DNA of 6,319 nt. It comes from Methanomicrobiales archaeon. GTDB taxonomy: Archaea > Halobacteriota > Methanomicrobia > Methanomicrobiales > Methanoculleaceae. The position numbers and the translations under genes are program-made. Location: contig JAAZID010000335.1 in NCBI GenBank assembly GCA_012510295.1, positions 1 to 6,319 on the forward strand, in the 5' to 3' direction. The notes beneath the pieces were generated by a model, which did no database searches, was not told where the DNA came from, and saw only the letters and a program-made list of their open reading frames with translations. Below are positions 1 to 6,043 of this stretch, piece by piece; positions within the stretch are counted from its first letter, which is position 1, and each line of letters begins with the position of its first letter.

Positions 1-24
1 ATGGAACCGGCGGCAGCATGCTAT

Positions 25-32
25 TTTATATA
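25..32 (+). promoter_or_regulatory. Archaeal TATA box upstream of the CapK pair
   Basis: The octamer TTTATATA is a textbook archaeal TATA element, and archaeal TATA boxes sit about 26 bp before the transcript start. That puts the start near position 55 and leaves a leader of about 180 nt before the first CapK-like gene. No better TATA element is visible between here and that gene, so this is the best candidate promoter for the two-gene operon. The start site itself is inferred. Confidence 0.55.
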
Positions 33-55
33 CATTGCTTGACGGTATACTGTCC

Positions 56-233
56 CGAAGAAACAGGGGATCCCCGCTCGCTGGATCAGCCACCACATCG
101 GGTGGAATGCAAGGAGCATAACGCCGCCTGCGGCCTGAGGAGCGAACGACCGGGGTAAGTGAGGAAGATGGCTGGAAAAAGTATCGGTCGGGGATCCATT
201 GAACAAGAGAAAAACTCATCAGGAGAACGTGAC
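56..233 (+). other. Long 5' leader region before the first CapK-like gene
   Basis: No convincing gene is seen here. The stretch has a 10-bp palindrome, GGGGATCCCC, at 66-75 and a short GC-rich stem, GCCGC/GCGGC with a 2-nt loop, at 123-134. The reading frame of the downstream gene stays open upstream to a GTG at 159, with an ATG at 168. These extra codons have no counterpart in the neighbouring paralog, so they are treated as leader. I do not recognise a known riboswitch. Confidence 0.4.
221..226 (+). promoter_or_regulatory. Ribosome binding site deciding the CapK-1 start
   Basis: AGGAGA lies 7 nt before the ATG at 234. It is the reason for preferring this ATG over the upstream GTG (159) or ATG (168). 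The protein from 234 also lines up end to end with the N-terminus of the paralog that starts at 1676. Confidence 0.75.
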
Positions 234-1661
234 ATGATACGCCTGGGAGAGAGGATCTGTGGCAGAGGATCCTTCACTGCAAAGGCTCTCAGCATCCTCC
301 CCTCCTACAGTACCTATAGGAAAACCTACACCCTTCTCCAGGCCTCCCGATGGTGGAGCCGGGAGGAACTTTTAGCCTACCAGACAGAGGCGCTCTCGCG
401 CCTGCTCAACCATGCCTACACAAACGTCCCCTACTACCGCCGGATCTTCGATGACCGGGGGCTCGTACCAGAAGACATCCAGACCCCGGCAGACCTCCGG
501 CTCCTCCCGATCCTGACCCGGGAGGATCTGCAGACACACCTCCCCGATCTCAAGGCAAGAAACTACCCGGATGCTGCCTTTGAGTATGTCACCACCGGCG
601 GATCCACCGGGATCCCGGTCGGGTTCTACTACGAGCGGGGCGCCTCCCGGGCCCGGGAATGGGCGTTCATGAAGACCCAGTGGGACTGTGTCGGCTACCG
701 GTTTGGCGACAGGTGCGCCGTCCTCCGGGGTTATATCGTTGGATCCGCTCGCAACTCAGCATACTGGAAAAAGACCCTCTTCGGCCGGTGGTTGCTCATG
801 TCATCCCACCACATGACCGAGGAGACCCTGCCGGCCTACATCGATCAGATCCGGCGGTTTGAACCGAGATTCATCCAGTCATATCCCTCCACTGCAGCCC
901 AGCTCGCCCGTTATATGACCGAGAACGGGGTTGAGCCCTTCCCGACGGTGCGGGCGGTCCTCTGTGGCTCTGAGAACCTCTATCCCTGGCAGCGGATCCT
1001 CCTTGAGGAGGCGTTTTGTTGCCGGGTCTTCTCCTGGTACGGTAACTCAGAACAGACCGTGCTCGCCGGGGAGTGCGAGGAGAGCACACACTACCACATC
1101 TTCCCCGAGTACGGGGTGGTCGAGCTGATCAGCAGGGATGGCCGGCCGGTGGAAGAACCGGGCGAACTCGGGGAGGTCGTCGCCACCAACCTCACCAACT
1201 ACGTCTGCCCCCTCATCCGCTACCGGACGATGGACCTTGCAACCGTGGCACAGGGGCCCTGCACGTGCGGCAGGCACTACCCGCTACTTGAGCGCGTGGA
1301 GGGAAGGATCCAGGACTTCATCATAACCGGTAAGGGCGAGCTCCTCTCCGGTATCACCATGAACATCGATACCGACGCGTTCGACAACGTCAAACAGTTT
1401 CAGTTCTACCAGGAGGAGGTCGGGGAGGTTGTCCTGAACGTCGTAAAAAAGCCGACGTTCGGGGATGTGGATGCAGAATACCTCTACCAGGAGGTGAGTC
1501 GGAGTTGCGGCGACGACGTCACCGTCACCATCAGGTACGTTGACAACATCCCGCTCACCACCCGTGGCAAGTATCGCTACTTCGTCCAGAACCTGCCGGT
1601 ACACTTCGGGGAGAGAGAGATGACAAAGATTGAGTTCGGGACTTCAGATATGCCTGCGTGA
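234..1661 (+). CDS. CapK/PaaK-type adenylate-forming enzyme, copy 1
   Basis: A 475-residue protein of the phenylacetate-CoA ligase/CapK family (ANL superfamily). Members activate a carboxylic acid as its acyl-AMP and usually pass it to a thiol. Visible motifs are the ATP-binding loop TGGSTGIP (about 121-128), YGNSE (269-273), RYRTMD (329-334), CTCGR (343-347), the hinge segment EGRIQDF (356-362) and the C-terminal catalytic lysine in GKYRY (Lys446). Cys281 and His286 of ECEESTHYH, with Cys343 and Cys345, could form the zinc site reported in some PaaK relatives; this is inference. The N-terminal WSREELLAYQ and VPYYRRIF segments and SYPSTAAQLA are typical of CapK members in surface-polysaccharide loci, rather than true phenylacetate ligases or F390 synthetase. 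No signal peptide or membrane segment is seen, so it should be cytoplasmic. It is 14 bp upstream of a close paralog and probably co-transcribed. The acyl substrate is unknown. Confidence 0.88.
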   Translation: MIRLGERICGRGSFTAKALSILPSYSTYRKTYTLLQASRWWSREELLAYQTEALSRLLNHAYTNVPYYRRIFDDRGLVPEDIQTPADLRLLPILTREDLQTHLPDLKARNYPDAAFEYVTTGGSTGIPVGFYYERGASRAREWAFMKTQWDCVGYRFGDRCAVLRGYIVGSARNSAYWKKTLFGRWLLMSSHHMTEETLPAYIDQIRRFEPRFIQSYPSTAAQLARYMTENGVEPFPTVRAVLCGSENLYPWQRILLEEAFCCRVFSWYGNSEQTVLAGECEESTHYHIFPEYGVVELISRDGRPVEEPGELGEVVATNLTNYVCPLIRYRTMDLATVAQGPCTCGRHYPLLERVEGRIQDFIITGKGELLSGITMNIDTDAFDNVKQFQFYQEEVGEVVLNVVKKPTFGDVDAEYLYQEVSRSCGDDVTVTIRYVDNIPLTTRGKYRYFVQNLPVHFGEREMTKIEFGTSDMPA

Positions 1662-1665
1662 TCCC

Positions 1666-1669
1666 GGAG
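1666..1669 (+). promoter_or_regulatory. Ribosome binding site deciding the CapK-2 start
   Basis: GGAG lies 6 nt before the ATG at 1676, inside the 14-bp gap between the CapK genes. A GTG at 1658 overlapping the previous stop codon would add six residues. It has no good Shine-Dalgarno site, and its extra residues have no counterpart in copy 1. The ATG at 1676 is therefore preferred. Confidence 0.7.
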
Positions 1670-1675
1670 ACGTAT

Positions 1676-3082
1676 ATGAAAGCTGACCTGCTGAAATGGA
1701 TATCGGGGGTAAGTCCTCTCACCGTACAAGCACTCAGCCTGATACCCTCCTACCGCATCTACCGGGAGATGTACACGCTCCTCGGAGAGTCACAGTGGTG
1801 GAGCCGTGAAAAACTTCTGGCCTACCAGGCGGAGGCGCTCTCGCGCCTGCTCGACCACACCTATGCAAACGTTCCCTACTACCGCAGGGTATTCGACGAC
1901 CGGGGGCTCGTGCCGGGGGATATCGGAACCCCGGAAGATCTCCGGCTCCTCCCTTTCCTGACAAAAGAGATCGTTCAGACCCATCTCCCCGACCTCAAGG
2001 CGAGAAACTACCCGGAATCGGCGTTCGAGTACGTTCGTACGTCCGGTTCCACCGGTACGCCTATGGGGTTTTACTACGAGCGGGGGGTCTCCCGGGCCCG
2101 GGAATGGGCATTCATGAAGACCCAGTGGGACCGCGTCGGATACCGGTTTGGTGATAAATGTGTCGTCCTCCGGGGACATGTGGTGGACAGCGCATCGAGC
2201 GGCGTCTACTGGAAGCGGGAGCTCTTCGGCCGGTGGTTGATCATGTCTTCTCACCAGATGACCGAGGAGACCCTGCCGGCCTATATCGACCAGATCCGGC
2301 GGTTTGGGCCCCGGTTCATACACGCCTACCCCTCGACGGCCGTGATCCTGGCACGGTTCATGAAGGAACATGGGATCGAACCCTTCCCGACGGTGAAAGC
2401 GGCCCTCTGTGGATCCGAGAACCTCTACCCCTGGCAGCGGAATCTCCTCGAAGAGGCATTTTGCTGCCGGGTCTTCTCCTGGTACGGCAACTCCGAGCAG
2501 ACCATGCTCGCCGGGGAGTGCGAGGAGAGCACGCACTACCACATCTTCCCCGAGTACGGGGTGGTCGAGCTGATCGGCAGGGATGGGCAGCCGGTGGCAG
2601 GACCGGGCGAACTCGGCGAGGTCGTCGCCACCAACCTCACCAACTACGTCTGCCCTCTCATCCGCTACCGGACGCGGGATGTGGCGGTCGCCACAGCAGA
2701 GCGGTGCTCCTGCGGGAGGCAGTACCCCCTGCTTGAGAAGGTGGAGGGGAGGCTCCAGGAGTTCATCGTGACACGGAGCGGGCACCTGGTCTCCGTCACC
2801 CCCATCAACTATGAGTCGGGGGCTTTTGAGAATATCCGGCAGTTTCAGATGTACCAGGAGACGATGGGCGAACTCATCGTAAAGGTCGTCAGGAAGTCGA
2901 CTTACACCCGGGAAGATTCTCAGCAGCTCGCCAGGGAGCTCCGGTGGCAGCTCGGTGATGGCGTGGATGTGGAGGTCCGGTTTGTCGATGAGATCCCCCG
3001 CACAGAGGGCGGGAAGTTCCGGTACCTCATCCAGAAACTACCGATCGATATCGGGGATCTCTCGAGCAGTTATTCGATGTAG
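1676..3082 (+). CDS. CapK/PaaK-type adenylate-forming enzyme, copy 2
   Basis: A 468-residue paralog of the preceding gene with all the hallmarks of an active ATP-dependent acyl-activating enzyme. It has TSGSTGTP (122-129), YGNSE (270-274), RYRTRD (330-335), CSCGR (344-348), EGRLQEF (hinge, about 357-363) and the catalytic lysine in GGKFRYL (Lys447). The core is very similar to copy 1, with two exact DNA matches of 42 and 38 nt. The last 110 or so residues, which form the mobile C-terminal domain, are clearly more divergent. That suggests different acyl substrates or acceptors. Its last codons overlap the end of the convergent GNAT gene by 13 bp. Its tail (IPRTEG...LPI.IGDLS...SM) recurs in a broken copy at 5933-6043. 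It is likely the second gene of a two-gene operon. It is cytoplasmic by the absence of signal or membrane segments. Confidence 0.88.
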   Translation: MKADLLKWISGVSPLTVQALSLIPSYRIYREMYTLLGESQWWSREKLLAYQAEALSRLLDHTYANVPYYRRVFDDRGLVPGDIGTPEDLRLLPFLTKEIVQTHLPDLKARNYPESAFEYVRTSGSTGTPMGFYYERGVSRAREWAFMKTQWDRVGYRFGDKCVVLRGHVVDSASSGVYWKRELFGRWLIMSSHQMTEETLPAYIDQIRRFGPRFIHAYPSTAVILARFMKEHGIEPFPTVKAALCGSENLYPWQRNLLEEAFCCRVFSWYGNSEQTMLAGECEESTHYHIFPEYGVVELIGRDGQPVAGPGELGEVVATNLTNYVCPLIRYRTRDVAVATAERCSCGRQYPLLEKVEGRLQEFIVTRSGHLVSVTPINYESGAFENIRQFQMYQETMGELIVKVVRKSTYTREDSQQLARELRWQLGDGVDVEVRFVDEIPRTEGGKFRYLIQKLPIDIGDLSSSYSM

Positions 3083-4098
3083 GGGATCACCTTCTTCTTG
3101 ATCCAGGGCCTGTTGATGATATTACTGTAGGCCCATTCCGCCGCTTTCCCCACAATATCCGCTCTGCTCACCTCGACATGGATGGAGAGATCCGGGTTGT
3201 ACTTCGCCTTGTGCATATTCAGGTTCGGGTTGTTTGCACCCGTGTTCTCGAACTCCAGGAAACCTTTTTCCTTTGCATCTTTGAGCAGGAGCCACTGGAG
3301 GTACTCGTTTGCCGACGTGCCGTCGATCTTCGGGCCGCCGACCCAGAGGAGATATCGATTATACTCCTGGGTTGTGCCGATACCTTTGAGGTCGCCATCC
3401 CGGTCATAGAGGTGGTAGACACGGACCGATCCCGGATACGCCCGGAGGATATCCTCAAAGTAACCCTGGGCGACCATCGGGATATCCATATCCGGATGGC
3501 TGAACCGCTGGCGCACCGTCTCATAAAAGAGCGCGAGATCGTCTCCCTCCTCCAGGTAGTAACCGCTCTTCTCAAACTTCCGGAGGTTCGTCCGCAGCTT
3601 CGCGCTCAGGTTCTTCCACAGGGTCTCCAGGGGTGGGGTGAGGTCGACGGTATAGGAGTAGCTGATCCGGGCCTGGTAGCCGTCCCAGATGAAGTGGCGG
3701 ATATCATGGTAGTCGGGGGTGAGCTTTATCGAGAGGTAGTTCGGCGAGAGGTCGTCGATCACCTCCCGGAGTCCCTCAATGACCACCTGCAGTGTCGACT
3801 CCCTTTTGCTCTGCTTTGCTGTGGTGTAATCCCTGCTCATCACGATGCCCTGGTAGGGTATGACCGCCTGCATGGGCGGGGGGGAGAAGACGACAGAAAT
3901 ACCGCTTATTTCCTTGTGGAAGAACGGACAGACGGCGACGAGTTCTCTGCCCTTGTAGATCCCGCAGGGGAGAACCTTGTACCCGGTATACCGCTCCGTG
4001 ATCTTCAGGAAATCCCACTTATGAAAGAGGAGGCCGGACGGGCCGGCATCGATGAACGTATCCCAGAGATCCTTATCCGTGACAATATCTACTGACAA
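3070..4098 (-). CDS. FemAB-like GNAT acyltransferase, copy 1 (TTG start)
   Basis: A 342-residue protein resembling the FemAB-like branch of the GNAT fold (Acetyltransf_6 type). This family transfers acyl or aminoacyl groups to amines on peptidoglycan precursors or sugars. Visible features, numbered from the TTG start, are the basic helix segment LSAKLRTNLRKFEKSG (164-179), typical of the family, and the second GNAT half from VGGPKIDG through ANEYLQWLLLKDAKEKG to ENTGANNPNLNMHKAKYNPDL (253-304). An ATG at 4143 would add 15 residues. The TTG at 4098 is preferred because it follows GGGGAG by 8 nt. It also gives an N-terminus of the same length as the paralog up to the shared DKD.WD.FID motif, and it fits the TATA box at 4158-4165. 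No signal peptide or membrane segment is seen. It converges on the CapK pair and ends inside the last CapK codons. The acyl donor and acceptor are unknown. Confidence 0.85.
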   Translation of the reverse strand: MSVDIVTDKDLWDTFIDAGPSGLLFHKWDFLKITERYTGYKVLPCGIYKGRELVAVCPFFHKEISGISVVFSPPPMQAVIPYQGIVMSRDYTTAKQSKRESTLQVVIEGLREVIDDLSPNYLSIKLTPDYHDIRHFIWDGYQARISYSYTVDLTPPLETLWKNLSAKLRTNLRKFEKSGYYLEEGDDLALFYETVRQRFSHPDMDIPMVAQGYFEDILRAYPGSVRVYHLYDRDGDLKGIGTTQEYNRYLLWVGGPKIDGTSANEYLQWLLLKDAKEKGFLEFENTGANNPNLNMHKAKYNPDLSIHVEVSRADIVGKAAEWAYSNIINRPWIKKKVIPYIE

Positions 4099-4106
4099 AC
4101 TCTTCT

Positions 4107-4112
4107 CTCCCC
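4107..4112 (-). promoter_or_regulatory. Ribosome binding site supporting the TTG start
   Basis: On the - strand, GGGGAG lies 8 nt before TTG at 4098-4096. The alternative ATG at 4143 has only a weak AAGG-like site. This site therefore decides the start of the first GNAT gene. Confidence 0.6.
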
Positions 4113-4157
4113 GCTCTACTGGAGAGATCCAGCTTCCTCCCATTACCCGTAGCCTTC

Positions 4158-4165
4158 TAATAAAT
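4158..4165 (-). promoter_or_regulatory. TATA-like box of the first GNAT gene
   Basis: On the - strand the sequence reads ATTTATTA, an acceptable but imperfect archaeal TATA box. A transcript would start about 26 bp downstream, near 4135. That is past the ATG at 4143, which would then lie outside the mRNA. A leader of about 37 nt would remain before the TTG at 4098. If the box is functional, this GNAT gene can be transcribed independently of the second one. Confidence 0.4.
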
Positions 4166-4517
4166 GTAGTGGTCGCTACCGGTCATGGGGGTAGCGGGCT
4201 CACCGCTCCGGGTATCCGGGACGCCTTCCAGCTGCCACATGGCAGGGGAGAGCAGGAGCCCGGGTTTTTCGGGAGAGAGGGGACACTACGTCCGGGGGAG
4301 GAGCGGGCACCTGCAAGAGAGGACCGGGGGTCTCTTCACCTGCGAGGCAGGGAGTATACCTTCCGGAGAGGGCGGGCCGGATTACCCTGCAAGCCCCCGC
4401 CATCCGGAGTACCCCTTTTGTGCATCAGACCCCCGTTATGGGACAATCAGGGTTGTCTAAGAGGGGTTGCTCACAGTCCCGGGGGTGTGGTGAGTCGCAC
4501 CCCGATGGAATAGATCG
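4166..4517. other. Non-coding G-rich gap between the two GNAT genes
   Basis: No gene is supported here. The + strand is strongly purine- and G-rich, with runs of three to five G at 4271-4273, 4279-4282, 4294-4298 and 4305-4307. Small hairpins are present: AGCGG/CCGCT at 4193-4207 and GACAA/TTGTC at 4442-4457. Open frames crossing the gap have no Shine-Dalgarno site and show unnatural composition. No clear remnant of a CapK or GNAT gene was found by eye. Confidence 0.5.
4482..4503 (-). terminator. Candidate stem-loop downstream of the second GNAT gene
   Basis: A perfect 6-bp GC-rich stem (GGGGTG pairing with CACCCC, 10-nt loop) lies 14 bp past the stop codon of the second GNAT gene. No T-tract follows, so it is not a classic archaeal terminator. 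It may protect the mRNA 3' end or be incidental. Confidence 0.25.
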
Positions 4518-5534
4518 TCAGATCCTGCCGGCCAGTATCAGCATCCTCTTCACGAAGGTGAGGTATGCCCACCCGGAGAGAGATCCGAGGATATCCTTCT
4601 TCTCTACCTCGAAATACATAACGAGATCCGGGTTGAACCGGGACTTGAAGAAGGCCAGATCCCGGTTGTTCGCTCCCATGTTCTCAAAAGCTGGGTAGCC
4701 TTCAGCCTTCGCACGCTGGATCAGGAGCCACTGGAGGTACTCGTTCCCGGCATGAAGCCCTTCAAGCCTGGGCGTCCCGAGCCAGAGCAGAAACCGCTTA
4801 TACTCCTGGGCCGCCACCACGCCGACGATCTCATCCCCGGCATCGTAGAGCGAATATACCCCGATCCGGTCAGGGTAGGTACGCACGAGGTCGTTGAGGT
4901 AATCACGCCTTATAGGCGGAATGTCGAGCGATGGATCCTGGTAGCGCTCGGTGATGAGGCGGTGGAGCGTGGATATATCGTTCGTCCTCTCCAGGCGGAG
5001 GCCGGCTTCTGCCTCTTTTTTGAGCTTATTCCGTAGCTTGTAGTGGAGAGAGGTCCATATCGCCTCAAGCGGTTGCTCAAGGTCAATTGTATAGGTATAC
5101 CTGGCTCTCGCCTCGCACCGCTCCCAGATGTAATGACGTATATCCCTAAACTCCGGTACGAAGGCGATCGAGATATAGTTCGGTGAGAGATCCTCGATCA
5201 CCCCCCCGATATCATCAGCGACCATCTGGAGCGTCGACTCTTTCTTGCTCTGCTTGAGCCCCGCAAAACCCCTGCTCATAACGCATCCGAGGTGAGGTAT
5301 CACGGTGAGCGGGGGCGGAGAGAAGACCGCGCTTACGCCGTACACTCGCCCATGGAAGAGCGGGAAGAGACATAAAAGCTCATCCCCCTTGTAAACGGCA
5401 TACGGGAGGAGCGTGCTCCCGGTATACTTCGCTGTCAGGTGCAGATAGTCCCATTTATGAAAGAGAAGTCCGGATGGACTCTCGTCGATAAAAGAATCCC
5501 ACGTGTCTTTGTCGTCGATCCGCACCGCCGTCAT
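4518..5534 (-). CDS. FemAB-like GNAT acyltransferase, copy 2
   Basis: A 338-residue paralog of the first GNAT gene, of the FemAB-like acyl/aminoacyl transferase type. Shared segments are DKDTWDSFIDESPSGLLFHKWD (8-29), FSPPP (71-75), KQSKKESTLQ (94-103), LSPNYISI (116-123) and the basic segment KLRNKLKKEAEAG (166-178). The C-terminal half runs from NEYLQWLL through ENMGANNRDLAFFKSRFNPDL (264-304). By eye well over half of the N-terminal third is identical to copy 1, and a 24-nt DNA match survives (3286-3309 versus 4722-4745). The ATG at 5534 is chosen because it fits the TATA box at 5580-5587, although the Shine-Dalgarno site (GGGA) is weak. It lacks the PYIE tail found in copy 1 and in the remnant at 6031. 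No signal peptide or membrane segment is visible. It probably works with one of the CapK-like ligases; this is inferred from location and duplication, not from a known pathway. Confidence 0.85.
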   Translation of the reverse strand: MTAVRIDDKDTWDSFIDESPSGLLFHKWDYLHLTAKYTGSTLLPYAVYKGDELLCLFPLFHGRVYGVSAVFSPPPLTVIPHLGCVMSRGFAGLKQSKKESTLQMVADDIGGVIEDLSPNYISIAFVPEFRDIRHYIWERCEARARYTYTIDLEQPLEAIWTSLHYKLRNKLKKEAEAGLRLERTNDISTLHRLITERYQDPSLDIPPIRRDYLNDLVRTYPDRIGVYSLYDAGDEIVGVVAAQEYKRFLLWLGTPRLEGLHAGNEYLQWLLIQRAKAEGYPAFENMGANNRDLAFFKSRFNPDLVMYFEVEKKDILGSLSGWAYLTFVKRMLILAGRI

Positions 5535-5579
5535 GATATCGTCCCGTCTGTTCGCGACCTCTGATCATCTCGTTTTGCT

Positions 5580-5587
5580 GTATAAAC
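5580..5587 (-). promoter_or_regulatory. TATA box and BRE of the second GNAT gene
   Basis: On the - strand GTTTATAC is preceded by the purine-rich AAAG, a plausible TFB recognition element. A start about 26 bp downstream gives a leader of roughly 20 nt before the ATG at 5534, which is a normal archaeal arrangement. Confidence 0.55.
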
Positions 5588-5627
5588 CTTTCTGTGGGAT
5601 GACCGGGTGAAGCGGGGCGGCCTTGCA

Positions 5628-5646
5628 GACCGGGATTACCCCGGTC
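5628..5646. promoter_or_regulatory. Inverted repeat between divergent promoters, candidate operator
   Basis: GACCGGG and CCCGGTC form a perfect 7-bp inverted repeat around ATTAC. A further direct copy of GACCGGG lies at 5601-5607. The repeat sits between the - strand TATA box at 5580-5587 and a + strand TATA box at 5661-5668. That is where a dimeric regulator could block either promoter. It could equally be an RNA hairpin. No regulator gene is in the window. Confidence 0.4.
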
Positions 5647-5660
5647 ACTGGAGCCCAACC

Positions 5661-5668
5661 ATTATATA
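5661..5668 (+). promoter_or_regulatory. TATA box possibly left from a lost gene
   Basis: ATTATATA is a good archaeal TATA box. The predicted start falls at about 5691, on the ATG of a 63-codon frame, and a strong Shine-Dalgarno site (GAGGTGA, 5680-5686) lies 4 nt before that ATG. It may drive the small frame, or it may be the surviving promoter of the third CapK gene whose body was deleted. Confidence 0.45.
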
Positions 5669-5690
5669 CCGTGGCGCGTGAGGTGAGGGC

Positions 5691-5882
5691 ATGGTCGCAC
5701 TCCGTCTCCTTGCTGTGGATGATATCTCGTATCAATCATGGGAGTGCAGTCACCTGGAGGCATACGGTGATATCTGGGTGGTGTTTACGGAGAAAAACCT
5801 CCTTTCAGAGTTCCTGCAACACTTTTATCACACATCAGGCCAGGATCTGGTCTCCATGCCGTATTCTGAGAATTTTTTCTAG
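5691..5882 (+). CDS. Possible small protein, 63 residues, doubtful
   Basis: The frame begins MVALRLLAVDD and ends SMPYSENFF. It has both a TATA box (5661-5668) and a good Shine-Dalgarno site (GAGGTGA, 5680-5686), which argues for expression. Against it, its last two thirds belong to a diverged direct repeat whose other copy (6128-6277) is broken by a 1-nt shift and stop codons. Differences between the copies also fall evenly on all three codon positions, so I see no sign of protein-level selection. No known domain, signal peptide or membrane segment is recognised. It is most likely a fortuitous frame or the end of a degraded gene. Confidence 0.25.
   Translation: MVALRLLAVDDISYQSWECSHLEAYGDIWVVFTEKNLLSEFLQHFYHTSGQDLVSMPYSENFF
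5730..5882 (+). repeat. Diverged direct repeat, copy A
   Basis: This stretch matches 6128-6277 at about two thirds of positions by eye, the core being 5766-5870 against 6160-6265. Best-kept blocks include GGTGATA at the start, CCAGGATC in the middle and TCTGAG near the end. Copy A is open on the + strand in the 63-codon frame. It flanks the decayed CapK/GNAT junction on the left. Confidence 0.65.
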
Positions 5883-5932
5883 GGCACTCCCTGTTCCCCG
5901 GATGACTGATCATCTGCGGTTTCACCGGCACT

Positions 5933-6043
5933 CATATCCGCTTCATCGATGCGATCCCGCGCACCGAAGGCGACAGGTTCAGGTAACCCATCCGGTATCT
6001 CCCGATCACGATCGGAGACCTCTCGACGGATCACTCAATGTAA
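5933..6043 (+). pseudogene. 3' remnant of a third CapK-like gene
   Basis: The translation matches the C-terminal tail of CapK copy 2. From the arginine at 5939, 22 of 34 positions are identical, including IPRTEG, LPI.IGDLS and the final SM before the stop. A TAA at 5984-5986 replaces a tyrosine codon in mid-tail with no change in length, so this is an in-frame nonsense mutation. The catalytic lysine of the GGK motif is Arg here (GDR). Nothing clearly homologous to the rest of the gene lies upstream; about 430 codons are missing. The gene cannot be functional. It ends 13 bp inside the convergent GNAT remnant, exactly as in the intact pair. Confidence 0.85.

Noticed and set aside
66..75. Recurrent GGATCC sites, as possible uptake or methylation signals
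   Set aside because: They occur often here, but mostly within codons such as CGG-ATC-C that paralogous genes share. No spacing pattern was seen.
1790..2785. 331-codon open frame on the - strand inside CapK copy 2
   Set aside because: It is antisense to a gene with every family motif in place. It has no recognisable domain, and its composition is typical of shadow frames in GC-rich DNA.
234..3082. Calling the ligases coenzyme F390 synthetase or true phenylacetate-CoA ligase
   Set aside because: Both belong to the same broad family, but the N-terminal region and the YPST and ECEESTHYH segments resemble the CapK group of polysaccharide loci. Specificity cannot be read from sequence alone.
3178..4095. 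305-codon open frame on the + strand across the first GNAT gene
   Set aside because: It is antisense to a clear GNAT gene with a matching paralog, and no Shine-Dalgarno site or known motif is present.
4052..4513. 153-codon + strand frame covering the GNAT-GNAT gap
   Set aside because: It starts inside the first GNAT gene on the other strand. It lacks a ribosome site and has Gly/Arg/Pro-rich translation typical of non-coding GC-rich sequence.
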